Shown here: positions 46,631-55,219 of the stretch, one piece after another | Layout of the letters: each line of letters opens with the position of its first letter | Numbering within the stretch: position 1 is the stretch's first letter | Program-made: the position numbers and the translations under genes | DNA from: Xanthomonas maliensis | Lineage (GTDB): Bacteria; Pseudomonadota; Gammaproteobacteria; Xanthomonadales; Xanthomonadaceae | Direction of reading: 5' to 3' | Assembly: GCF_009192945.1 (NCBI RefSeq) | Contig: NZ_NSET01000023.1 | Span: forward strand, 1 to 64,000 | Length of the DNA: 64,000 bases | Notes under the pieces: generated by a model | The model's database searches: none | Seen by the model: only the letters and a program-made list of their open reading frames with translations | Told to the model about the DNA's origin: nothing

Positions 46631-47109
46631 GTGCCTGCTCCGTTGTTCGACGACGGCCGGGCGTCTTCATCGTTGCTATCGTCGAAGATACCCAATCGCA
46701 CCAGTTGGCGCCGCGTGGCGTTCATGCCGGTATGGTCGAAATAGAACGCGACCCGCCAGGCGGCGAGCGCAGTCACCAGCAAACTGGCCAGTGCGGTGAA
46801 GAACATCGATTGAAACCACGACAACCCCGCCCGTTGCAGCAACGCGATGATGGCGCCCGCCAGCAACAACCAGGACGAGGCGCCGAACACCACCGCAACA
46901 CACGCCCAGGCCAGCCCGCGGCCGAATGCGCTGCGCGCGAGTTGCAGATCGGCCGACACCAGCCGACGCAATGCGCGGCTGGTGTCCTTGGCGGAATCGA
47001 ACGTGGCGCGACCAGCACTGCCAAAGGCGCGCACGCTCTCTTCCAGTCCGGGCGTTGCGCCGGGCTCGTGAGCGTCGGCGTTGGCTGCGGGAGGGGCCTG
47101 ATCGCTCAC
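46627..47109 (-). CDS. Phage-holin-like/YqjE family membrane protein
   Basis: A 160-residue protein with two adjacent helices (GLAWACVAVVFGASSWLLLA and MFFTALASLLVTALAAW) in a holin-X/YqjE arrangement. A long soluble N-terminus rich in Ala/Arg precedes them. YqjE-type proteins are inner-membrane stress proteins, not lysis holins. Coupled to both neighbours (3 bp from the upstream gene, ATGA overlap downstream). Confidence 0.8.
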   Translation of the reverse strand: MSDQAPPAANADAHEPGATPGLEESVRAFGSAGRATFDSAKDTSRALRRLVSADLQLARSAFGRGLAWACVAVVFGASSWLLLAGAIIALLQRAGLSWFQSMFFTALASLLVTALAAWRVAFYFDHTGMNATRRQLVRLGIFDDSNDEDARPSSNNGAGT

Positions 47110-47112
47110 GGA

Positions 47113-47475
47113 TCAGTTGTCGTTGCTGCGTGCCAATTTGGCGATGATCCAGCCGGTGGCGAAGGCCATGCCGAATGCGGTCAGCGGACGCTCGCGAATC
47201 AGCTCAGACGCGCTGTCGATCAGATCGCGGCCTTTTTCCACCAGCACGTCCATCTGTTCCTTGGCAGCGGCACCGCCGAATTCGGCAGCGGCCATGCCGG
47301 CCAATGCGGTATCGGACAGCTCGGCCTTGACGTTGGCGCGGCCCAGCTTGAGCTCATCGCCCGCTGCGCTGCTGGCGCCCTTGAACGCTTCACCGGCGGC
47401 GCTGGCGGCCGACTTCAGGTGGGCGCCGGCTTCGCTCAGGTTTTCCTTCAGTTGGTCGGTATTGGTAGGGCTCAT
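47113..47475 (-). CDS. DUF883/ElaB-YqjD family membrane protein
   Basis: A 120-residue protein. The body is a long amphipathic Ala/Lys/Glu helix (KENLSEAGAHLKSAASAAGE onward) with ERPLTAFGMAFATGWIIAKL at the C-terminus as the single membrane anchor. E. coli YqjD and ElaB bind ribosomes at the membrane in stationary phase. Start supported by AAGGAGAC upstream. First gene of the trio. Confidence 0.85.
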   Translation of the reverse strand: MSPTNTDQLKENLSEAGAHLKSAASAAGEAFKGASSAAGDELKLGRANVKAELSDTALAGMAAAEFGGAAAKEQMDVLVEKGRDLIDSASELIRERPLTAFGMAFATGWIIAKLARSNDN

Positions 47476-47590
47476 ACGGTGTCTCCTTGGGTCGGGAAGG
47501 GCAGCCGCGACAGCGTGCGGGCGTGGGTTAGCAATAGCATCGGCAGGGTGTAGGGGGTGTTACGGGTACATCGTCGGCGCGTCAGGCGTT

Positions 47591-49036
47591 TCACCGCATC
47601 AACGCGTCGTATTGCGCATTGCCACGCAGGATGCGCAGCACCAGTTGTGGCGGCTTGCGCTGGAAGTTGGCACGCCAGCTGGCCAGGTCGGCGAAGTCGC
47701 CGACGCTACCTGCCACGATCACATCACCAGAGACCAGGCCATTGACCGCTGCACGCGAGCCACGCTTCACCTCGCCGACCATGACGCCGGTGACGCCGGA
47801 CTGGCGCAGCGACTCGGGCAGATCGACGAAGGTGGCGCCGCCCAGGCGGGGATCGAGCATGTCGCCGGTCACCGCGCGGTCCTGTTCTTTCAGCGTGGCC
47901 TTGAGCTTGAGCGGCTTGCCGTCGCGGCGCACGTCCAGGGTGACCGCGCTGCCGACGGGTTGCAGTCCTTCGTAGTTGTGCAATGCCTCGGCGCTATCGA
48001 CGCGCTGGTCGTTCGCAGCCAGGATCACATCGCCCGGCTGCACACCGGCGGCAGCGGCGGCCGACCCGGGCAACACGCGGCTGACCAGTGCCCCACGCGC
48101 CGAGTCCAGGCCGAGACCCTGTTGCAGCTGCGGGGTGAGGTTCTGGGTTTCCAGGCCCAGCGTGCCGCGCACCACCACACCCTTGGTCACCAACTGCTCG
48201 ACCACGTTGCGCGCCAGGTTCGACGGAATCGCCAGGCCCAGGCCGATATTGCCGGCCATGCTGCCTTGCGGATTGAAGCTGGCGGTATTGATGCCGACCA
48301 GCTGGCCCTGCAGGTTGACCAGTGCGCCGCCGGAGTTGCCCGGATTGATCGAGGCATCGGTCTGGATGAAGTTCTGATAGCCCAACCCGCGGATACCGCT
48401 GCGCCCGACCGCCGAGACGATGCCGGAGGTGACGGTCTGGGTGAAACCGAACGGATTGCCGATGGCGACGACGAAGTCGCCCACGCGTAGCTGGTTGCTG
48501 TCGGCCAGCTTGATCTCGGTGAGCTTGTCGGCCTTGATGCGGATCAGCGCGATGTCGGTGTCGGCATCGGAGCCAATGAACTCGGCCTTGACCGTACGCC
48601 CGTCGCCCAGCGTCACCTGCACGTCGTCGGCGTTCTCGATCACGTGGTGGTTGGTCAGCACATAGCCTTTCTGCGCATCGATGATCACGCCCGAACCCAG
48701 CGACTCATTGATGCGGTCCTGCGGAATTTCCGGAAATAGCCGGCGCAGGATCGGGTCGTTGAAGAACGGATTGCGGACACGCACCACTTGCTTGGTGTTG
48801 ACGCTGACCACCGCGGGCATCGCCTGCTGCAACATCGGCGCCAACGAAGGGACCGGTTGGCCGGCGGCAGCGGCAGGCAGTGCCGCGGCGATCGGCAGGC
48901 TGAAGGAAGGACCGTCAGCGTTGCCAGCGGGCGCCGCCTGGGCGCGATTATCCAGCCAGGCGTTGATGCCGGTGGCGGTGAATCCACCGAAGGCAGCGGC
49001 CAGCGAAAGAGTCAGCAAAGTCGGGAGCGGTCGCAT
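47591..49036 (-). CDS. DegP/DegQ-type periplasmic serine protease (Do family)
   Basis: The product has 481 residues from ATG 49036. A signal/anchor lies at residues 6-28. The catalytic triad is complete: His131 in LTNHHVIENADD, Asp161 in SDADTDIALI and Ser235 in NPGNSGGALV. Two PDZ domains follow at about residues 285-370 and 395-475. The layout matches DegQ/MucD. It degrades misfolded envelope proteins. Confidence 0.95.
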   Translation of the reverse strand: MRPLPTLLTLSLAAAFGGFTATGINAWLDNRAQAAPAGNADGPSFSLPIAAALPAAAAGQPVPSLAPMLQQAMPAVVSVNTKQVVRVRNPFFNDPILRRLFPEIPQDRINESLGSGVIIDAQKGYVLTNHHVIENADDVQVTLGDGRTVKAEFIGSDADTDIALIRIKADKLTEIKLADSNQLRVGDFVVAIGNPFGFTQTVTSGIVSAVGRSGIRGLGYQNFIQTDASINPGNSGGALVNLQGQLVGINTASFNPQGSMAGNIGLGLAIPSNLARNVVEQLVTKGVVVRGTLGLETQNLTPQLQQGLGLDSARGALVSRVLPGSAAAAAGVQPGDVILAANDQRVDSAEALHNYEGLQPVGSAVTLDVRRDGKPLKLKATLKEQDRAVTGDMLDPRLGGATFVDLPESLRQSGVTGVMVGEVKRGSRAAVNGLVSGDVIVAGSVGDFADLASWRANFQRKPPQLVLRILRGNAQYDALMR

Positions 49037-49284
49037 GGAGCAGGATTCCGGAATACGCGTAAGGGGCGATGGAGCTCGGATAGGGATCCGACCGGCGTAA
49101 ATCAAGCTGAACGAGCCTGCCAGCGGTTGATTTAACTTTCGGTGAAAGCAGTGCGCAGCCCTTGTCTTTCCTGCGTTGACAGCCGGTTGGGCCCGGCGTA
49201 GCGTCCGCTCGTCAGCGCCACATTCAGTCTCACGGCATGCCCCGGCATCGCCCGGTCTCCCTACTGATGCCCGAAGGAGGGCTT

Positions 49285-50031
49285 ATGAGCAATGGCAATG
49301 GTGTGACGGCGACGTTGTCCGACGCCGTCGACAGCGTAAAGAGCACCGCCACCGGACTTGGCGAAGCCATCGTCACCACCGCCAGCGATGCGGTCAGCGG
49401 AGTCCAGGAAGTCGCCGAGGCGGCCACCACGCAGGTCAAGCAGCGCGTTGCCAAGGTGCGCAAGCAGGCGGTGGAGGTGGAAAAGCGCGTGGTCGAGAAA
49501 GCCGTCGACGCCGCCGCGGCGGTCAAACGGACGGTCGCCAAGACCACCAAGACGCTGCAGGCCACCAAGGAGAGCGCCAAGCAGAAGCTGGTCAGCACCA
49601 AAGAGACGGCCAAGCAAAAGCTGGCCAGTACCAAGGCCGCGGCCAGGCAGAAACTGGAAACCGCCAAGGCCAACGCCAAGGCCGATGCGGCAGCACTGAG
49701 CGCCAAGACGGCGGCCAAGCGCACCGCGCGCAAGACCGCGGTCAGTGCGGCCGACGCGCGCGCGGCGAGCAAGAAAACCCAGGTCCGTTCGGCAGCGGCG
49801 AAGAAGGCTGCGGCCAAGAAGACGGTCGCCAAGTCCGCGGTCACCAAGGCGCCTGCCAGCAAGCGGGTGGCGTCCAGCAAGGTGGCGGTCAAGAAGGCCG
49901 TGGTCAAGAAAACCGCAGCCAAGACCACGCTGAAGAAGGCGGCCAAGGTCACCAAGACCCCGGCGACCCGGGCAGTGGCCAAGACCACTGCGGCACGCAA
50001 GGCGGTCAGCAAGAAAGTCAGCAAGCGCTGA
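49285..50031 (+). CDS. Histone H1-like Lys/Ala-rich basic protein
   Basis: The product has 248 residues from ATG 49285 with GAAGGAGGG upstream. The first about 65 residues are mixed (SDAVDSVKSTATGLGEAIVT). The rest is low complexity: repeated Lys-Ala-Lys-Thr-type units (AAAKKTVAKSAVTKAPASK), as in bacterial H1-like nucleoid proteins (AlgP/Hc1-like). It may bind DNA or RNA. Repeats make its length likely to vary among strains. Confidence 0.75.
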   Translation: MSNGNGVTATLSDAVDSVKSTATGLGEAIVTTASDAVSGVQEVAEAATTQVKQRVAKVRKQAVEVEKRVVEKAVDAAAAVKRTVAKTTKTLQATKESAKQKLVSTKETAKQKLASTKAAARQKLETAKANAKADAAALSAKTAAKRTARKTAVSAADARAASKKTQVRSAAAKKAAAKKTVAKSAVTKAPASKRVASSKVAVKKAVVKKTAAKTTLKKAAKVTKTPATRAVAKTTAARKAVSKKVSKR

Positions 50032-50151
50032 GCGCCTATCAGGCGCCGATTGCCATGACGATCGGCGCCGGCGTCGGTGCACGTCATGGGACGCTGGTGG
50101 CTAGGCGCGTGGCTTGCGGGTCGGCGCCGAGCGGCGCGCGGCCTGCCGCCC

Positions 50152-51042
50152 TCAATCGCGCAGGATGGCCCGCAAGGCGTCCTGCAGTTGCGGATAGCGG
50201 AAGGTGAAGCCCTCGGCCACCGCGCGTTGCGGGACGACCCGCTGGCTGATCAGCAGCAGGTCGGCCATTTCGCCGAAGCCCAGCCGCAACGCCGCAGCCG
50301 GTAGCCGTAGCAGCGCGGGACGATGCAGTACCGCGGCCAGCGTGCGTGCGAAGTCGTTGTTGGTGACCGGCGTGGGGGCGGTGGCGTTGTAAGCGCCTGC
50401 ACCGCCCTGCGCGAGCAACCAAAGCAGCAAGGCAACCATGTCGTCACGGTGGATCCAGCTCATCCAATGCTGTCCATCGCCGAACGGACCGCCGCCGCCA
50501 AGGCGAAACGCCGGCAGCATCCGCGCCAGTGCACCACCGTCGCGTTCGAGCACGATCCCGGTGCGTACCCAGCTCACCCGCGGGCCCAGCGCAGCGATCG
50601 CGGCGGCCTCCGCCTCCCAGTCACGACACAGCATGGCCGAAAAATCGTCGCCGGCCGGCGACGCCTCGCTCAGGACGGTGTCGCCACACTCGCCGTAATA
50701 GCCCACGGCCGAGCCGGAAACCATTACCCGTGGACGCTGCTCGGCGGGCTGGCCGGCGATCCAGCTCGCCAGTTGCCGCGTCGTCTCCAGGCGTGAAGCG
50801 CGCATGCGGTGCTTGCGGGCGGCAGTCCAACGCCCGGAGGCCAGCGGTTCTCCCGCCAGATTGACCACCGCATCCACGTGCAGGTCGGTGGGCAGGCTGG
50901 CCAGCGCGTTGACGGCCGGCAGCGCACGCGCTGCGCGCGCCGGCGAGCGCGTCAACACACTGAGCTGGTGGCCGGCGGCATGCGCAGCGGCACAGAACGC
51001 GCTGCCGATAAAGCCGGTGCCGCCGGTGATCAGTACATGCAT
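50152..51042 (-). CDS. TIGR01777 family NAD(P)-binding epimerase-like protein
   Basis: The product has 296 residues from ATG 51042. The Rossmann motif is LITGGTGFIGSAF (residues 4-16). VNLAGEPLASGRW and SGSAVGYYGECGD follow, which are the family's active-site region (Tyr in GYYG). The C-terminal DUF1731-like end contains VVPQRAVAEGFTFRYPQL. Members resemble cell-division inhibitor SulA homologues by name only; the reaction is not known. Confidence 0.93.
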   Translation of the reverse strand: MHVLITGGTGFIGSAFCAAAHAAGHQLSVLTRSPARAARALPAVNALASLPTDLHVDAVVNLAGEPLASGRWTAARKHRMRASRLETTRQLASWIAGQPAEQRPRVMVSGSAVGYYGECGDTVLSEASPAGDDFSAMLCRDWEAEAAAIAALGPRVSWVRTGIVLERDGGALARMLPAFRLGGGGPFGDGQHWMSWIHRDDMVALLLWLLAQGGAGAYNATAPTPVTNNDFARTLAAVLHRPALLRLPAAALRLGFGEMADLLLISQRVVPQRAVAEGFTFRYPQLQDALRAILRD

Positions 51043-51177
51043 GGCGCGCATCCATTCCAGAGGATGCCGCACGATAAACCGACCGGCACACAGGCCAGGT
51101 GAAACCGGCTCAACCACTGGCTGCACCTGCTGCGCGGAGATCTCCGGTTGCAGGTCTTGGTGGCCGGCGGTCGGCCG

Positions 51178-51211
51178 CCGACGCCGCACGCATCGGCGCG
51201 TGCGGCGTCGG
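51178..51211. terminator. Perfect 14-bp hairpin downstream of DUF4142 gene
   Basis: CCGACGCCGCACGC, loop ATCGGC, then exact complement GCGTGCGGCGTCGG. It lies 10 bp past the minus-strand DUF4142 stop. No U run on the minus strand. Confidence 0.65.
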
Positions 51212-51220
51212 GACGCTGTC

Positions 51221-51814
51221 TCAGCGTGAGGACGAGACGGCGTGTGCGCGTTCGAAGTGCGCGGCGACCACCCGGCGGGTTTCCTGCAGATGCTGCTTGA
51301 CCGGCTCGGTCTGCGCAGCCGGCAAGAGTTCGGCATCGAGGATCTTGATGGTGTCGCCGTGGTCGATCACCATCGTCCGCAGAAAGGCGTTGCGGTAGGC
51401 ATCCTTGCCGTCCGGCAGGGTGAGGGTCTGCGACAGTGCCTCGATAGCGGCCTTGCCCTTGGCCCGCATCGCCTCGGCACGCGGGCTATCGGATGCTCCC
51501 AGGGCCTGGGTTTTTTCCAGGTTGGCCTGGTGGTCGTGCAGCAGTTGCTTGGCGAATTCGTCGGTGGCCCCGCCCAGATCCTGGGCGATCGCCTGCTTGG
51601 CCAGCGCGATCTCGTTCTCATCGATGGCGGCCAGCACGCCCAGCGCGCCCGCATCGCCCTTGGCCGGTTCGCTCGCACCGGCGCCACTGATCGGCGCTGG
51701 TGTCGGTGTCGGCGATTCCGCCGGTGCGGTACGGGAGGCCTGGCCACCTGGACGATCGCAACCGGCAAGCGACAACGAGGCAACGACGAAAGCAGCGGCA
51801 AGCGTGAATTTCAT
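51221..51814 (-). CDS. DUF4142 lipoprotein
   Basis: A 197-residue protein with a lipoprotein signal (FVVASLSLAGC) and a Pro/Thr-rich linker. A DUF4142 ferritin-like four-helix domain follows from about residue 55, with conserved HDHQANLEK and a late VIDHGDTIK. Such domains are envelope proteins of unknown role that may bind metal through His residues. The gene stands between two hairpin terminators. Confidence 0.9.
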   Translation of the reverse strand: MKFTLAAAFVVASLSLAGCDRPGGQASRTAPAESPTPTPAPISGAGASEPAKGDAGALGVLAAIDENEIALAKQAIAQDLGGATDEFAKQLLHDHQANLEKTQALGASDSPRAEAMRAKGKAAIEALSQTLTLPDGKDAYRNAFLRTMVIDHGDTIKILDAELLPAAQTEPVKQHLQETRRVVAAHFERAHAVSSSR

Positions 51815-51865
51815 GGAGTTCCTGGAAGACGAATGGGGCGTAAGGAATACGCAGTGCTGAAACGG

Positions 51866-51890
51866 GACGGAGCCGCTAAGCGGCTCCGTC
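51866..51890 (-). terminator. Hairpin terminator after the 93-aa hypothetical gene
   Basis: GACGGAGCCGC, loop TAA, then exact complement GCGGCTCCGTC: 11-bp perfect stem, 12 bp past the minus-strand gene end at 51902, with a short CGTTTC tail on the minus strand. Confidence 0.7.
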
Positions 51891-51901
51891 AGGAAGGGCG
51901 G

Positions 51902-52183
51902 TCAGGCCCACTGCGGCTGACCGAGCGCGCCGCCGCGCGTCGGTCTGCCGGCAGTCGGTGCCAGTACGGGTGCAGCGCGCTCCTGTGCGTGACGGCAAGC
52001 GCGTGCCATCTGCGCTGCGCGCTCGCGGATCGTGCCGTGCTCGCTGGCTGGCGCGCTGCCGAGCAGGCTGGCCACATGGAAGCCAAGGATCTCCTCCGCG
52101 CGGTCGCCCTGGTCGCTGATGATGTGCGGCACCAGCCGCTCCAATCGTTCCAGCTCCTGCTGCACTTGATACGGGGTTTTCAT
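51902..52183 (-). CDS. Hypothetical protein, 93 residues
   Basis: Starts at ATG 52183 with GGAGATCGTC upstream. The N-terminal YQVQQELERLERLVPHIISD is amphipathic and helical, and GDRAEEILGFHVASLLG follows. No signal peptide. It forms a short minus-strand unit with the 94-residue gene 37 bp upstream and ends at a hairpin terminator. Family not recognised; reads as genuine coding sequence. Confidence 0.65.
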   Translation of the reverse strand: MKTPYQVQQELERLERLVPHIISDQGDRAEEILGFHVASLLGSAPASEHGTIRERAAQMARACRHAQERAAPVLAPTAGRPTRGGALGQPQWA

Positions 52184-52220
52184 GACGATCTCCAATGAAT
52201 AACGGGTGTTGCTTGCTGCA

Positions 52221-52502
52221 TCAACGATTGCGCGCACCCAACCGCTGCCAGCAGTCGGTTGCCAGTTGCTCGTAGTTGGATTGCGTGGTCGAGGAAATGA
52301 AGTGATGCTCCAGGCGGTCGCGGAACAGACGCAGGCGCTCCTGGTCGCTCGAACGCGGTGCTTGCAGATAGATATCGCAAGCCATCTTCACCACCGGGGA
52401 CAGTTCGCTGAACTTGCCCGCGCCAAGGTTGCCCTCGGCATGCCGCGCCTGCCAGTGCGCGATTTCGGCTTGTACATCGATGACGGAGGGATCTCTGCTC
52501 AT
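52221..52502 (-). CDS. Hypothetical protein, 93-94 residues
   Basis: The start ATG 52502 (or 52520) opens a soluble helical protein. Trp, Cys and charged residues are well distributed (IDVQAEIAHWQARHAEGN, SPVVKMACDIYLQAPRSSD, LEHHFISSTTQSNYEQLATD). It lies just upstream of the other small gene on the same strand and probably shares a transcript. No domain recognised. Confidence 0.65.
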   Translation of the reverse strand: MSRDPSVIDVQAEIAHWQARHAEGNLGAGKFSELSPVVKMACDIYLQAPRSSDQERLRLFRDRLEHHFISSTTQSNYEQLATDCWQRLGARNR

Positions 52503-52798
52503 AACTTCGGTGTTCCGCAAATAACAAACTTGACGCGCAGGGTAATGGCGTGCATGTCAACACAGGATCATCGGACCCAACTGTGTCGTACGCGTTTTCG
52601 GCCGTTTGGCTGAATTAGTCAGGGGGATGTCCTGATACCTCGATGCGTGTTTAGCGCTCCGTGCAGACAGCAGCGCTGCCTGATGCCGCGCAGAGCAATC
52701 GCGCATTGCCGCATTTCACGGAAGATTCTGAACCGCTCTACACCTGGGTAACGTCCGATGGATAAGGTAGAGATGAACGCACGGAGAAGGAAAACAGG

Positions 52799-52963
52799 AT
52801 GCAGGATCGGCAGGACGATGGACATGCGTCACAGCAGGCGACTGGGACATCCGAGGCGCGTGTCTGGTGGCAAGCACTGTTGGAGCTGCGCGGCGGGCGC
52901 ATGATCGTCAGCTTGATCGTCGTGATAGCGATCGTGTTCGGCCTCTATATGGCAATGAAATGA
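52799..52963 (+). CDS. Small single-pass membrane protein, 54 residues
   Basis: ATG 52799 is preceded by GGAGAAGG at a good distance. The product has a polar N-terminus rich in Gln/Asp/His (QDRQDDGHASQQATG). A Trp-containing turn (WWQALLELRGG) and one C-terminal helix (MIVSLIVVIAIVFGLYMAMK) follow, a tail-anchored layout. It ends 68 bp before the DUF3182 gene and may be in its operon. Not recognised as a family. Confidence 0.6.
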   Translation: MQDRQDDGHASQQATGTSEARVWWQALLELRGGRMIVSLIVVIAIVFGLYMAMK

Positions 52964-53031
52964 CACTGCCTCACGACAGGTGATGTGCCAAAGGGCACAC
53001 GCCCGCCGGATCGGCCACAGCGGGGACCATC

Positions 53032-54126
53032 ATGAAATCCATGCCGTTCACGCGCGTGGTGGGGCATTGCACGCGCCAGGTCGCCGACCATGGCCATGAA
53101 CGCAAAACCCACGCCTGGGTTTGCGCAGAAGTCGCACGGCTGCTGAAGATCGAGACGACCTTGCCTGCTGGCGATGGCTTGATCGTGCCGGGTACCTACC
53201 ATATTCCCGACGAGACCTTGACCGCGACGCAGGCACGGGCGCTGGGGATCGCCGACGTCGGCGAGGTCTTGGGCGGCATCGTGCCACATGCCTTTCTCGC
53301 GACCAAAGTGATTGGGCATCCCTTGGTCGGCGATGACGCCACCTGCGTCGACGGCTGGAGCCAGCCCTTGGCCAAGGCGCTGCAGGTCGCAACGCTGCCC
53401 GGCTACACGGTGTTCGCTGCCGCCGATGCGGAGCAGGCGTTGACGAGGCTGCAGCCAGCCGGTCCGGTCCGGCTGAAGCTGCCGACCGGCGTAGGAGGGG
53501 GCGGCCAATGGAAGATCGAGGACACAGCGCAGTTGCGACAGCTGCTGACGCAACTGCCATCGGACTATTTGGCCCTCCATGGCGCGGTGCTGGAGCACAA
53601 TGTGCTGGATCCGGTGACCCATAGCGTGGGTGAGGTGATGTTGGCGGGCGTGCAGATCGCCTATGTCGGCACGCAGTGCAGCGTGCAGGACGCGGAGGGA
53701 GCGGAGGTCTATGGCGGATCCTCTCTGCGCATCCAACGCGGGTCGCTGGAGGCCTTGGCCGTGTCTGCACTGCCGCCGTTGCAGCGCAAGGTGGTCGAGC
53801 AGGCCTGCATCTACGACCGGTTCATCGCGGCGGCCTATCCTGCACTGCAGATATCGCGTCGCAATTACGATGTGATCAGTGGTCGCGATCTGCGCAATGC
53901 CGAGGTTGGCGGGGTATTGGAACAGTCTTGGCGCGTGGGCGGTGCAACCCCGGCCGAGCTCGCTGCAATCGAGTGCTTCCTGGCCGATCCGACATCGCAG
54001 TGGGTAACGGCGTCCACGCATGAGCTCTATCGCGGTGAGCCGCCGGACGATGCGCAGATCTATTACCGCGCCGAACCCGGCGCAGCCGGGCCGCGCTACA
54101 AGTATCGAAAGGTGTCAGTGGACTGA
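53032..54126 (+). CDS. DUF3182 family protein (ATP-grasp-like)
   Basis: A 364-residue cytoplasmic protein that I recognise as DUF3182. The segment [19 protein letters not shown] resembles the Lys plus flexible Gly-rich ATP-binding loop of ATP-grasp ligases. The late [29 protein letters not shown] pattern resembles the metal/substrate end of such enzymes. It is translationally coupled to an alpha/beta hydrolase. A ligase making an amide or ester bond, followed by a matching hydrolase, is an attractive but unproven reading. Confidence 0.85.
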   Translation: MKSMPFTRVVGHCTRQVADHGHERKTHAWVCAEVARLLKIETTLPAGDGLIVPGTYHIPDETLTATQARALGIADVGEVLGGIVPHAFLATKVIGHPLVGDDATCVDGWSQPLAKALQVATLPGYTVFAAADAEQALTRLQPAGPVRLKLPTGVGGGGQWKIEDTAQLRQLLTQLPSDYLALHGAVLEHNVLDPVTHSVGEVMLAGVQIAYVGTQCSVQDAEGAEVYGGSSLRIQRGSLEALAVSALPPLQRKVVEQACIYDRFIAAAYPALQISRRNYDVISGRDLRNAEVGGVLEQSWRVGGATPAELAAIECFLADPTSQWVTASTHELYRGEPPDDAQIYYRAEPGAAGPRYKYRKVSVD

Positions 54127-54995
54127 TGGAAGCCAAACTCTCCAGTATCCAGATCCCGGTCGACCAGGATGAGCTCAGCGGGACCTTGCTCACCCCGACC
54201 GGAATGCCAGGTGTGCTGTTCGTGCATGGTTGGGGCGGTAGCCAGCATCACAGCCTGGTGCGTGCCCGCGAAGCGGTCGGATTGGGCTGCATCTGCATGA
54301 CGTTCGATCTGCGCGGGCACGAGGGCTATGCGTCGATGCGGCAGAGCGTGACACGTGCGCAGAATCTGGCCGACATCATTGCCGCCTACGATCAACTGGC
54401 CGGCCTGCCGTATGTCGATCCGCAATCGATCGCCGTGGTGGGGCTGAGCTATGGCGGGTATCTCTCGGCCTTGCTGACGCGCGAACGGCCAGTCGAGTGG
54501 CTGGCCCTGCGCTCGCCGGCGCTCTACAAGGACGCGCACTGGGACCGGCCCAAGGTCAGTCTCAATGCCGATCCTGATCTGATGCGCTATCGCCAGCAGG
54601 CGCTGACACCGGATGAGAATCTGGCCCTGGCGGCCTGTGCCGTATTCCGCGGCGATGTCTTGCTGGTCGAGGCCGAGCAGGACGTCATCGTTCCGCATCC
54701 TGTCCTGCGTAACTACGCCAACGCGTTCGGGCAGGCGCGTTCACTGGCGGAGCGTGTCATTGTCGGTGCCGATCATGCCCTAAGCGTGAAAGAGCATCAG
54801 CAGCAATACACCCGAGTCCTGATCGATTGGCTGACCGAGATGGTCGTCGGGCGACGCGTCGCGCTGGCCAAGGAAGTGGTGGCGGCCCGCAAGCAATTGT
54901 TGCGCGAGCACCAGGGCGAGGCGGTGTCTTCGCCAGGGCAGGGCTCACGCGAATTCCGCGGCGATATCCGTGCGGTGGAGCAGTCCACCGGATGA
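54126..54995 (+). CDS. Alpha/beta hydrolase (dienelactone hydrolase/peptidase-like)
   Basis: This 289-residue protein starts on the last base of the DUF3182 stop codon. It has [13 protein letters not shown] (oxyanion region), the nucleophile elbow GLSYGGYLS, a late acid in [10 protein letters not shown] and a His in GADHALSV. It has no signal peptide. Its C-terminal extension of about 40 residues ([18 protein letters not shown]) is helical. Co-translated with DUF3182, so the substrates are probably related. Confidence 0.9.
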   Translation: MEAKLSSIQIPVDQDELSGTLLTPTGMPGVLFVHGWGGSQHHSLVRAREAVGLGCICMTFDLRGHEGYASMRQSVTRAQNLADIIAAYDQLAGLPYVDPQSIAVVGLSYGGYLSALLTRERPVEWLALRSPALYKDAHWDRPKVSLNADPDLMRYRQQALTPDENLALAACAVFRGDVLLVEAEQDVIVPHPVLRNYANAFGQARSLAERVIVGADHALSVKEHQQQYTRVLIDWLTEMVVGRRVALAKEVVAARKQLLREHQGEAVSSPGQGSREFRGDIRAVEQSTG

Positions 54996-55100
54996 ATCGG
55001 TGGTTGCCGGCTGTGTCGCGCGATCGGCATGTGGGTTTGCATCGCCCGCGGACTGCTGTCGAACGCGATCCATCCGCTCCTCTGCCAGAGCAGGCGCTCA

Positions 55101-55134
55101 AACACTACACCGATTGGAACACTACACCGATTGG
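55101..55134. repeat. Tandem duplication, 17 bp x 2
   Basis: AACACTACACCGATTGG occurs twice in a row without spacer, in the noncoding space after the hydrolase gene. A recent slip-strand duplication is likely. Confidence 0.8.
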
Positions 55135-55157
55135 TGCTCGGTGTCCTGCCCACGACA

Positions 55158-55187
55158 CATCAGCGGGCCCTTTTAGACCCGCTGATG
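55158..55187. terminator. Bidirectional hairpin between convergent genes
   Basis: CATCAGCGGG, a loop of 10 containing TTTT, then exact complement CCCGCTGATG. It lies 33 bp from the end of the minus-strand glycine-zipper gene and 160 bp from the end of the plus-strand hydrolase gene. Confidence 0.6.
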
Positions 55188-55219
55188 CAGTGTGATGCGT
55201 GAGATAAGACAAGGAATGC

